Part shown: one piece after another, positions 1 through 10,060 of the stretch
How the letters are laid out: each line of letters starts with the position of its first letter
Position numbering within the stretch: position 1 is the stretch's first letter
Assembly (NCBI GenBank): GCA_003427395.1
Contig: BFEA01000058.1
Coordinates: 3,026,636-3,064,342, forward strand
Direction of reading: 5' to 3'
From: Chara braunii
Lineage: Eukaryota; Streptophyta; Charophyceae; Charales; Characeae
DNA: 37,707 bases
Translations under genes and position numbers: made by a program
Notes under the pieces: model-generated
The model's database searches: none
What the model saw: the letters and a program-made list of their open reading frames with translations, nothing else
What the model was told of the DNA's origin: nothing

Positions 1-19
1 TTTTTTTTTTTTTTTTTTT

Positions 20-97
<78 letters not shown>
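1..97. repeat. Poly-T followed by (CT)n microsatellite
   Basis: Twenty-four T residues are followed by an almost perfect CT dinucleotide run to about 97, with one G interruption near 78. The window starts inside the tract, so its full length is unknown. Confidence 0.95.
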
Positions 98-180
98 CGC
101 AAAGACAATCCTCCTTTCCTTTCTATCGTTACTACTCCTTCCCATCTTCTAGAAAACAGCAACGCAAGAACAAAACATCA

Positions 181-400
181 GTGTTCAGAAGCAGGTTGAG
201 GAGGAGGAGGAAAAGGAGAAGGAAAAGGGGGCAGAGGAGGAGGAGGAGGAGCAGCAAAAGGATGAAGAGGAAACGGAGGAGGAACAAAAGAAGAAGAAGA
301 GAACATACGAGAAATTGGAAGACTTCGAAGAATAAAAAGCAGATGGAGGAAGACGGAAGAGGGTGGGGCGGGAGGGCAAGGGCGGGGGGAAAGGAAAACG
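181..400. repeat. Purine-rich (GGA/GAA) low-complexity tract
   Basis: The plus strand is almost all A and G, built from imperfect GAGGAG and AAGAAG trinucleotides. It can be read as an Arg/Lys-rich frame at 181-435 and as Ser/Pro/Leu-rich frames on the other strand. These are consequences of the base composition and not evidence of a protein. It is more likely a decayed trinucleotide repeat. Confidence 0.7.
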
Positions 401-2107
401 ATGGCAGACTCACGTGGTGTCAGCGAGTACTTTAGGCATGCGAGTACTTTAGGGAGGTGTATGTACATTATTCACGTTGTTGGTGGTGTGGTTCAGAGTG
501 CATGGGTGGTGTTCAATGTGACTGTCTTGGCGCGTCAGGTTTGTATCCATTTTGTTTTCTGGGGGAGGTGGGTTTCATCGTACCAGAGCAAAAAAAGGCA
601 TATCGTAGTTTATTGTGTACGAGTCGTCCCTCCTGTTATTCTGCACTTAGTGATCATCAATGGCAACGTCAGTGGTGTGTCGGGGGTAGGTGCCTCGACG
701 TACAGTGGTGATTTAAGAGATGACCAAACATCGAGATTATCTGTCGATTCATGACTTTGGGTTCGTGGGAGTCGATACTTGTTATGGGTATTGTCGTTAC
801 GAGGTGGATACAAATGGTATATTAATTCTTCGTTTGGAGACGAGTTTGGGTTATGTAGGGGATGATCTGCACGATGTGACTGTTTTTGTAACCAAGCTAT
901 ATGATGATGTGCCAAATCAACATGTGGGCAGGGGTGATGACATGGTGGAGAAGATCGTTCATCTACTGTTATCGGTCGTGACTCTTGAGCATGATGGTCG
1001 TTTAGTGGGGATCGTGGAGTGGGAGGCGGTCTTAGATGCGTCGTTGGTCACGCAACACTATCTGCATGGGGAGTAACAGTTCGATATGTGGTAGCAGGGT
1101 AGGGGTGAGTGTATCATGCTTGGTTTGCAGGTAATAATGGTCGTTAGACGTGACGTACCCTTAGTTTAGCCTTGGTTGTGTACATAATGAATATACTTCA
1201 AGCATATTGAGTTTTCGGGTTTAACTTTAGATAACGAAATTTAGGTGATGGAAGTATTGCATTTGTTTTAGTAGGAAGGTTGTGACTCTAGGTTGAGGTA
1301 GCGATCAATTTAGATGGCTATAGTTTGGATGTTAAGTCATTAAGTTGGTTTGTGGGGTTATATCGGGTTTGAGAATCTCATGGTGGTTTGTTCATGTTGT
1401 ATTTATATGAGTGGTTTTTAAGCTTAGTTGATTGGTTGTAAAATACATCGGTTAGTTGTGTTTTTGTGGTATCAGTTCTATAATTGGGCAGTATGCGTTT
1501 ATTGGTACATTCTATAGGCTTAATGTGTATATCGTTGGCTAGCATTTTTGTAGTTCCGGAGGTTCATTGGGTGGTTGTGGTGGTTCGTCAGGTTGGGTGC
1601 GATGAAAAAAATAGCTTAAGACGTATTTCTTGTATGTTTCTATAAAAAGGGGTTGGTGTAAATTCTGATTGATGATATTGTGATTTTGGTGGACAAAAAT
1701 TTCTCTATTGTAGATCCATTAATGTGGTTGGTTTTTCTTGGGGTATGTACCGTATAATATTGTTTTGCTTTTTTTTTTCTTATTTTAAATAGAAAATAAA
1801 AAAGAAAACAATGTCCCTAGATCCTTAAAAAGAGGAAAAAATGGAAAAGGTTTTATGACTGAATCTATGTATATTTATTTTTATTTTAAGTATATAATTT
1901 TAACTGTCAGTGCACTAATAGTATGGTAGTATGAATCTTAATGGGTAGGTGATATTTATTTATGGACGCCCATCAGCGTGTGTATTTATATTTATGGGGG
2001 TTCTTTGTATTGTTTTTTGTGTGGATATGTTTGTACAAATATTATTTGACCCGTTTGTGAGGTAGTTTGTCGTTATCTGGCTGTTCAACAGACTGATTTT
2101 CACGTAT
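401..2107. other. Intergenic, no recognisable gene
   Basis: The longest plus-strand frame, 720-1076 (118 codons), matches no family I know. A 101-codon frame overlaps it on the minus strand. There is no supporting splice structure or upstream signal. From about 1750 the sequence becomes AT-rich, with a short A/T-rich inverted repeat near 1767-1810. The satellite array starts at its right edge. Confidence 0.5.
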
Positions 2108-3967
2108 TGGGATTTTACTTAGTATCTGTAGTGTATTATATATGAACCTAAATTCGGTATTTCGTTACCGAAACACACTTCGGGGTTTTCGGATTTTACT
2201 TAGTGTCTCTAATGTGTTATATCCGAACCGAGATTCATTGTTTTGTTACAGAGACACACTTCATGATTTTCGGGTTTAAATTGGTGTTTCTAGTGTGTTA
2301 TATCTTAGCCTAAATTCGGTATTTCGTTACTGAAACATACTTTGGGGGTATCGGGTATTACTTAGTGTTTGGAGTGTGTTAGTTTTTACTTAGTGTTTCT
2401 AGTATGTTATATCCAAGCGCAGATTTAATATTTCGTTATCGAAACAGACTTCGTCATTTTTGTTTTATTTATTGTTCGTAACATGTTATATCTGAGCATA
2501 TATTCGGTGTTTCGTTACTTAGACACAATTTTGGGTTTTCGATTTTTACTTAGTGTCTCTCGTGTGTTATATCAAAGAGTAGATTCATGTTCAGTTACCG
2601 AAACATACTTCAGGGTTTTCGAGTCTTGCTTAGTGTCTCTAGTGTGTCATATTGAAACCTATATTAAGTGGTTCGTTACCGAAACACTCTTTGGGATTTT
2701 TTTGTTTTACTTAATGTGAATAGTGTTTTATATCTAATCCTAGATTCGTTGTTTCATTACTGAAACACACTTCGTGGTTTTCGGAGTTCACGTTGTGTCT
2801 CTAGTGTGTTATATTAAAGCTTAGATTCGGTGTTTCGTTACTAAATCACACTTCGGGGTTTGGGGGGTTTACTTAGTGTCTCTAGTGTGTTATATTCGAA
2901 CCTCGATTCAGTGTTTCATTACCGAAACAAACTTCGGGATTTTCGGGTTTTGCATAGTCTCTCTAGTGTGTTATATCCGGACCTAGATTCGGTGTGTCAT
3001 TACTGAAACACACTCAGGGTTTTCGTGTCTTACTTAGTGGCACTAGCGTGTTATATCCGAGCCTGTATTCTATGTTTCGTTATCGAAACACACTTTGGGA
3101 TTTTTTGGTTTTACTTAGTGTCTTTAGTGTCTCATATTAGAACCTAGATTCGGTGTTTCATTATCAAAATACACTTCAGGGTTTTTAGGTTTTACTTAGT
3201 ATCTCTAGTGTGTTATAATCGAACCTAGATTCGGTGTTTCGTCACCAAAACACACTTTGGGGTTTTAAGGTTTTTCTTAGTGTCTCTAGAGTGTTATATC
3301 CGAACCTAAATTTAGTGTTTCATTACGGAATCCTTGTTCAGGGTTTTCGGGTTTTATTATTGTATCTAGTGTGTTGTATCCGAGCCTGGATTTGGCGTTT
3401 CATTACCGAAACACACTTCGGGGTTTTCGTGTCTGACTTAGTATCTCATGTGTGCTATATTCGAACCTAGATTTTGTGTTTCCTTACGGGGACAAACTTT
3501 GAGACTTTCGGGTTTTGCTTAGTGTCTCTGGTATGCTACACCCGAGCCTAGATTCGTAATGAAACACACTTTTGGGGTTCCGAGTTTTACTTAGTGTCTG
3601 GAGTGTATTATATGTGAATCTAGACTCCGTGTTTCGTTACCGAAACATTGTTACGATTTTTTGGGTCTTACTTAGTGTCTCTAGTATGTTATATTTGAGT
3701 GTAGATTCGGTATTTCGTTACTTAAATACACTTCGGGGTTTTCAAAATTTAGTTATTGTCTATAGTGTGTTATATCTGAACGTAGATTCAGTAAAACACA
3801 CTTTGGGGTTTTCGGGTCTTACTTATTGTCTTTATTGTATTTTATATACAAACCTAGATTAGCAGTTTCATTATCGAAACGCACTTCGGGGGTGTCAGGT
3901 TTTACTTGATGTCTGGAGTGTGTTATATCTGAATTTAGATTCAATGTTTCATTACGGAAACACACTT
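2108..3967 (+). repeat. Satellite array, about 80-bp monomer, forward subfamily (left block)
   Basis: Roughly 23 diverged tandem monomers with a period of 79-82 bp; for example the TTCGTTACCG-type box occurs at 2161, 2241 and 2323. A typical monomer reads as a dyad box TTTCGTTACCGAAA, then CACACTTCGGGGTTTTCGGG, then TTTTACTTAGTGTCTCTAG, then TGTGTTATATCCGAACC and TAGATTCGGTG. Copies differ by substitutions and small indels, so the array is old and not freshly homogenised. Short open frames in it are by-products of the repeat. Confidence 0.95.
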
Positions 3968-4489
3968 CAACAGAAAAATTTCCCAGAATTAAATAATCAT
4001 TCTAGAGTAAAATTACATTCTAAATTTCAAATTTTCATTCCATCTTAAAAAATATCATTCCAATTTAAAATTTTTATGTCTTACTTGAAAATTTTCCTTC
4101 CAAGAATGGGGTTTCCCTTCTTATTTGAACTGCATGCTAGAGATGGAATGAAAGTCTGGATAAGTTCATGAAATATTTTAATTGCATTGTCATTCTAAGT
4201 AAGGATTTCCAGTCATAAATAGGTTAATCCAATCTAAATTAGACGATATTTGTTGTAGTAGAATGAAAGTCTAATTAAAACATTTCATAAACTCGTCCAG
4301 ACTTTTATTCCATCTTGAACAAATAGATGTAGTTGGAAGGGAAAACTCATATTTACAAGGGAACTTATCAAATTAAATTCAAAATTTTAGAATTGGACAA
4401 ACATTGGAATGATAATTTATAAATATGAAGGATTTGTTTTTTATGGAATTTTTTTTCAACTTTCGTTTCTCATGGGAATTTTTCTGTTG
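3968..4489. mobile_element. 522-bp fold-back (MITE-like) element inserted in the satellite
   Basis: Terminal inverted repeats begin CAACAGAAAAA on both ends (left 3968-3984, right 4474-4489), differing by one T in a T-run. Internally, 4142-4183 and 4273-4314 form a long imperfect inverted repeat that includes GATGGAATGAAAGTCTGGA and its complement. The element can therefore fold on itself. Satellite sequence stops at 3967 and resumes in register at 4490, with TT on both sides as a possible 2-bp target duplication. It has no coding capacity. The superfamily is unassigned. Confidence 0.8.
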
Positions 4490-4521
4490 TTATGGGTTTT
4501 GGGGTTTTACTTAGCGTCTCT

Positions 4522-5481
4522 CAAAGGTTGATATTGGGTGGCCGTGACCTGACTTAACCGTATCTAGCCGTACCTGACAGTTTTGGACGGGTGCGGGTAT
4601 GACATGATTCGTATGCACAGGGGCAGTTGGGTCTGGAAATATGAGGGGGGGATATGGACGAGTAAGAAAATTGTAGGGTGGGTGGGGTTGGACGTTGACA
4701 CAGTGCCTGGACAGTTACGGTCGGGCAAAAGGTTTGCCCTCGTTCCGAGTACGGTTGGGTAGAGATTTCTCGTAGGTGACCCGAGGCTTGTAGGCATACT
4801 AGGCATATTAGGCAAAAGGGTCAAGCCTAACATTTTTTCTTCACTGGGAAATAGTGGTACTAGTGGGGCGTGCCCCTAATATAAATTTGTCTCTTACCGC
4901 TTGTCATTCATCTTAGGGTTGATGTAGTACTAGGGTCCGCCCATACTATTAATTCAGTCTTGCCCCAATCGTTTCCAGTTTGGGAATACGACATTCACTC
5001 ATAAACTTTGGCCATGATTGCGGTCAAATCCATCAAAATCTTGTTGTAGTTGAGTCCAAATGTACACAAAAAAGTATCACTGTGAGTATCCTCAACCTCT
5101 GGCCCATTGCCGCCACCAAAATTTGAAGTGGAGATTTGTAGACGGAAGGTAAAGAATCTGACATGCAAAACCTAAGTTTAAAATAAAGATAAAAACTAAG
5201 CCCGGGTGGAAAATTTTGGGCACAGGTACGGCAGGGCACGGGTGGATGGACACTGGGTTCGGGTGCGGCTGGATGCGGATGAACAAAAATTTGGCCTGGG
5301 TGTGGCTGCGTATGGGTAGACAATTTTTAAATCACCCTGGTGGGCTGGGTACAGGTAGAAAAAAAAGAAATTAGCGTAGGTGGGTTGGGTTTGGGTTAAA
5401 AAAAATGTGTTTATTTGGGTCCGACTAGATATGATACATCAAGGCTTAGACTGGGTCGGATATGGTTAGGAAAAACCTCTG
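4522..5481. mobile_element. 960-bp non-autonomous hAT-like DNA transposon
   Basis: The left flank reads GCGTCTCT (4514-4521) and the right flank GTGTCTCT (5482-5489). The satellite monomer runs into the first and continues from the second, as expected for an 8-bp target duplication with one later mutation. The ends are CAAAGGTT on the left and the complement of CAGAGGTT on the right, giving a short CA-starting terminal inverted repeat. An 8-bp duplication and such ends are typical of hAT elements. The interior has many GGGT/GGGTGCGG-like motifs and no transposase frame. Confidence 0.75.
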
Positions 5482-7795
5482 GTGTCTCTAGAGTGTTATA
5501 TTCGAGCGTAGATTCGTTGTTTCGTTACTCAAACACACTTCAGGGTTTTCATATTTTACTTATTGTCGATAGTGTGTTATATCCGAACCTTTCGTTGAAA
5601 CACACTTTGGGGTGTTAGGGTTTTACGCAGTGTTTCTATTGTGTTATATCCGAGCCTAGATTCAATATTTTATTACCGAAACACGGTTTGGGGTTTTCAG
5701 GTTTTACTTTGTGTCTCTAGTTTATTATATCTGAATTTAGATTCGGTGTTTCGTAGTCGAAACACACTTCGGAATTTTCGAGTTTTACTCATTGTTTTTT
5801 ATTATCGTATATACGAGCCTAGATTAGGTATTTCGTTACCAAAACACAGCTCGGGGGTTTTGGGTTTCCCTTAGTATCTCTAGAGGCTTATATTCAAACC
5901 TAGATTCGGTGTTTTGTTACTGAAACACACATCGGGGTTTACAGGTTATACAAATTGTTTCTAGTGTGTTATATCCGAACGTAGATTCAATGTTTTTTGG
6001 GTTTCACTTAAAGCCTTTAGTTTGTTATATCCGAACCTAAATTCAGTGTTTCGTTACCGAAACACACTTCAAGATTTTTAGGTTTTACTTAGTATCTCTA
6101 GTGTATTAAATCCAAGCGTAGATTCGATGTTTCGTTATCGAAACACCCTTCGGGGTTTTCGGGTCTTAATGTCTTTAGTTTGTTATATTCGAACCAAGAT
6201 TCGGTGCTTCTATACTGAAACTGTGTTTCTAGTGTGTTGTGTCCGAGCCTCGATTAAATTGTTTTGTTAACGAAAAAAACTCCGAGATTTTGTGGTTTCA
6301 CTTGTTGTCTCTAGAGCGCCATATTCGAATATAAATTCGGTGTTTCTCTACTGAAACACACTTCGAGGACTTCAAGGTATACTTAGTGACTTCAGTGTGT
6401 TATATCTGAGTCTAAATTTTGTGTTTCATTACTGAAATACACTTTGGGGTTTTCGTGTTTTACTTAGTGTGTGTAGTATGTTATATCTGACTTTAGATTC
6501 AGTGTTTTGTTACAGAAACACGCTTCGTGGTTTTCATGTTTTACTTAGTGTCTCTAGTGTGTTATATCCGAGCCTAGATTAAATATTTTGTTACCGAAAC
6601 GCACTTCGGGCTTTTCAATTTTTACTTAGTATCTCTTGCGTATGATATCGAAATCTATATTCGGTGTTTCGTTACCGAAACACACTTAAGGATTTTCGGG
6701 TTTTACTTTGTGTCTCGGGTCAATTATACCGTAGCGTAGATTTCGTGTTTCGTTGACAAAACACTCTTCGGGGTTTTTTGTTATAACTTAGTATCTTTAG
6801 TGTGTTATATCAGATCTTAGATTCCATGTTTCATTACTGAAACACATTTCAGGATTTTTGAGTTTTACTTTGTGTCGATAGTATGTTACATGCGAATCTA
6901 AATCCGTTGTTTCGTAACCAAAACACACTTTGGGGTTTTTAGATTTTATTTATTTTGTCTATTGTGTTATATTCAAGCGTAGATTCACTTTTTTTTATAG
7001 AAATACACTTTGAGGTTTTCATGTCATACTTTGTATCTCTTATGTATTATGTTGAAACCTAAATTTATTGTTTCCTCACTTAGACGCATTTCGGGGTTTT
7101 CAGTTTTATCTTAATGTCTTAAGCGTATTATATCTGATTCTAAATTCGATGTTTCGTTACTGAAATACACTTTTGGGTTTTCGGGTCTTACTTAATATTT
7201 GTAGTGTATTATCTCCGAACTTAGATTCGGCGTTTCGTTACCAAAATACACTTCGGGTTTTACTTGGTGTGTTCAATGTTTTATATTTAAACCTAGATTC
7301 GGTGTTTCATTATCGAAACACACTTAAGGGTTTTCAAGTTTTACTAAGTGTGTGTAATGTGTTACATTTGAATAAAGAATCGGTATTTCGTTATCGAATC
7401 ACCCTTTGACGTTTTCGAGTTTTACTTAGTGTCTGTAGTGTGTTATATTCAAACCTAGATTAAGTGTTTCGTTACCGAAAATGACTTCGTGGTTTAAAGG
7501 TGTTACTTAATGTCTCAAGTGTGTTATATCGGAGCCTAGATTCGGTGTTTCGCTACCGAAACACACTTCGAAGTTTTCGGGTTTTACTTAGTGTCTCTAG
7601 TGTGTTATATTTGAACCTAGATCCGATGTTTCATTACTGAGACACACTTCAGGACTTTCGAGTTTGACTTAGTGTCTCTAGTGTGCTATATCCGATTCAG
7701 TGTTTCATTACCGAAACATATTTCAGGGGGTTTGGGTTTTACAAAGTTTTTGAAGTGTGTTATATAAAAACTTAGATTTTATGTTTATTTACATA
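5482..7795 (+). repeat. Satellite array, forward subfamily (right block)
   Basis: Continuation of the forward array after the hAT-like insertion, roughly 29 monomers. The same ACTTAGTGTCTCTAGTGTG and dyad-box landmarks are present. Several units are truncated, for example near 5588, 5990 and 7250. The final monomer breaks off inside the dyad box near 7780-7800. Confidence 0.95.
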
Positions 7796-7799
7796 AATA

Positions 7800-9215
7800 C
7801 TTTTTCGAAACGAGCGTGCTGATATAACTTCGAGAAGCGACTAGGTGAAATAAGAAAGTCATGAAGTTCGATTTTTGTAACAAAATCTCAAATGCACTTG
7901 CGGATATAACATCGAAAAATGACTAGGTAAAATCCTGAAATCCTGATATGAGATTTTGGTAAGGAAATCATGAATATACGTGAGAATATAATTAAAAAAA
8001 ATAACTCAGTAAAATCCATAAATCCCAAAGTGCGATTTCGATAATAAGATATTGAAAGCATGTGTGGATATAACACTAAACAAATAGCTGAATAAAATCA
8101 TAAGATCTCATAGTGTGATTTCGGTTACGAAATCCAAAACGCACTTTCAAATATAACTTTAATCAATTGTTAAATAAACTCTCAAAATCTAGAAGTGCAG
8201 TTTCGGTAACGAAATCCCGGATGTACGTGCGGATATAACTTAAGAAACGATTAAGTAAAATCTTAAATTATCGAAGTGCGATTTTGGTAATGAAATCCTT
8301 TACGAACATGCAAATATAACTTCGACAAAGGTCTCGAACGCACATGCGATATAACTTCGAAAAACAGCTAAGTAAAATTTTGAGATCCCAAAGTGCGATT
8401 CGATAATAAAATCTCGAATGCACGTGCGAATATAATGTTATAAGGAAATCTCAACTTATGATTCGGTAACGAAATCTTGAACGCATGTGTGCATATAACT
8501 TTTGAAAACGACTAAGAATCACGAAATCCTGCATTTCAATAACGAAATCATGAACGCACTTTCGAATATAATTTCAAAAAATTGTTAAGCAAAATCTCGA
8601 AATCCTAAAGTGTGGGTTCGATCACGAAATCCGAAACGTATTTTCGGATATAACTTCAAAAAATTACTAAGTAAAATATTGTAATCAGAAAGTGCGATTT
8701 CGATAATGAAATATAAATTTGAGAAATGACTAAGTAAAATTTTTAAATCTTGGAGTGGGATTTCGGTAATTAAATCCTGATCGCATTTATTAATATAACT
8801 TTAGAAATTGATTTAGTAAGATCTCAAACGTATGTGTGGATAAAACTTTATGAAACAACTAAGTAAAATTCTGAAATCCTAAGTGCGATTTTAATAACGA
8901 AATCTTAAACGCATATGCGGATGTAACTTTAACAATAGTCCCAAACGCACGTGCAAATACAACTTCGAAAAACGGTTAAGTAAAATTCATAAGTCCTACA
9001 GTGTAATTATGGTAATGAAATTTCGAATGCACGTGTGGATATAACTTCATAAAGTGACAAAGTTAAATCCTAAGTGAGATTTCGGTAACTAAATCTTGAA
9101 CGCACGTGCATATATAACTTCGAAAAATGACTAAGTAAAATCTCAAAATCTCGAAGTGCGATTTTGGTAATGAATTATTGAATGCACGAGCGGATATAAC
9201 TTCGAGAAACACTAA
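7800..9215 (-). repeat. Satellite array, inverted and diverged subfamily
   Basis: About 17 monomers of about 80 bp in opposite orientation. On the plus strand they read GCGGATATAACTTCGA, then GACTAAGTAAAATC, then AAGTGCGATTTCGGTAACGA. The complement of the forward monomer gives the same order (GGATATAAC, ACTAAGTAAAA, CGAAGTG, TTTCGGTAACGAAA), so it is the same family. The spacer differs: GTGTCTCTAGTGTG is replaced by a TTTCTCGAAG-type sequence, and many units carry GCACGTGC. The head-to-head junction lies at about 7790-7812. Confidence 0.9.
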
Positions 9216-9484
9216 ATTCACTTTAGATAGTTGTTCATCATGTTAATGAACATTTCGAGTTTCTGAAACATGAATTCACAAAAGTTATTTTGTCTTCAGT
9301 AGCACAAAACACGAATTCGAGTTTAAAAATCACGAATTCGCTAACAAGCTTCGCTATCCAATTCGACATATTTTTAGGGGTCCGTTAACCATAGGTGATA
9401 AACTTTCTTATTAAACCGTCAGTACACGACCCCAACCTTGCTAAAAAAAAAAATCACAGTCTATAAAAATTTAGGAAGTTCAGC
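9216..9484. other. AT-rich spacer between satellite and LINE relic
   Basis: Several CACGAATTCG-like words recur at 9264-9345. No gene or clear satellite monomer is visible. Confidence 0.4.
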
Positions 9485-10060
9485 CTACCGGTCGACGATG
9501 GCTGCCAGTGCCAACCAAAATAGAAAAAGAGTGCACCGCTGACGGTTCAGGGAAGCTTGGTGCGCAATAAGGAGCCTACAGACTTCGGTGTACTAGTGGT
9601 TTAAGATTGCATGAGACACTTACAAGAACGAGGTGGTTTGAGTCTGATTGATCCAAAATGGAGGAATTAAGCTCAATTGCGGCTGTGGATTTACAAAGCG
9701 GCAACACAAACTCAAAAGAACAATGTATACGAGTGACTGGGTGTATCTTAATATCAACAAAAGATTTATGCACGCCAAGAGGTATATTTACTTTTTCATA
9801 AAATCCTTCATAAAAAAAAGTTGAAGGCACCTTGTCGGAATTCAGTGAGAAAAGTGTAGAAAGAATTACCACTGGATGTGCAGTCTTCCCCCATAACGAA
9901 AGATGAGGTTTTGCATCGACATTTATTTAAAACGCCCCAAATTGTTGATTCAAAGGGTTGTTGCTTCCCGATCAACAATGCATTTACAACATTCGGATTG
10001 GCTTGGATGCAAAAAGGAGTTATCAGGATCAAGGATCTATGAGCCAAACTTATAAGAAAT
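9485..10060 (+). pseudogene. Decayed LINE (non-LTR retrotransposon) reverse-transcriptase C-terminal region
   Basis: One plus-strand frame stays readable from about 9606 to 10060 across five in-frame stops. It contains GGLSLIDPKWRN followed by AQLRLWIYKAA, which resembles the GGLGLxD...N.ALLxKW segment just after the RT domain in plant L1-type LINEs. Further on, GLAWMQKGVIRIKDL resembles the WWxxGIxxxxDL segment. A preceding stretch (9518-9590) in another frame looks like the H..W..VC.PK linker, implying a frameshift. No RT catalytic motif is in the window. The identification is by pattern recognition only. Confidence 0.5.

Noticed and set aside
181-435. Arg/Lys-rich open frame resembling a basic nuclear protein
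   Set aside because: It is the translation of a GGA/GAA low-complexity tract; the opposite strand is equally open in several frames.
720-1076. 118-codon plus-strand frame
   Set aside because: No family resemblance, a 101-codon frame overlaps on the other strand, and no promoter or splice context was visible. Possibly a gene fragment, but not supportable.
2483-7409. Series of 70-96-codon frames with recurring 'LYLNLDSVFRYRNTL'-like peptides
   Set aside because: They are periodic because the satellite is periodic; the peptides track the 80-bp monomer.
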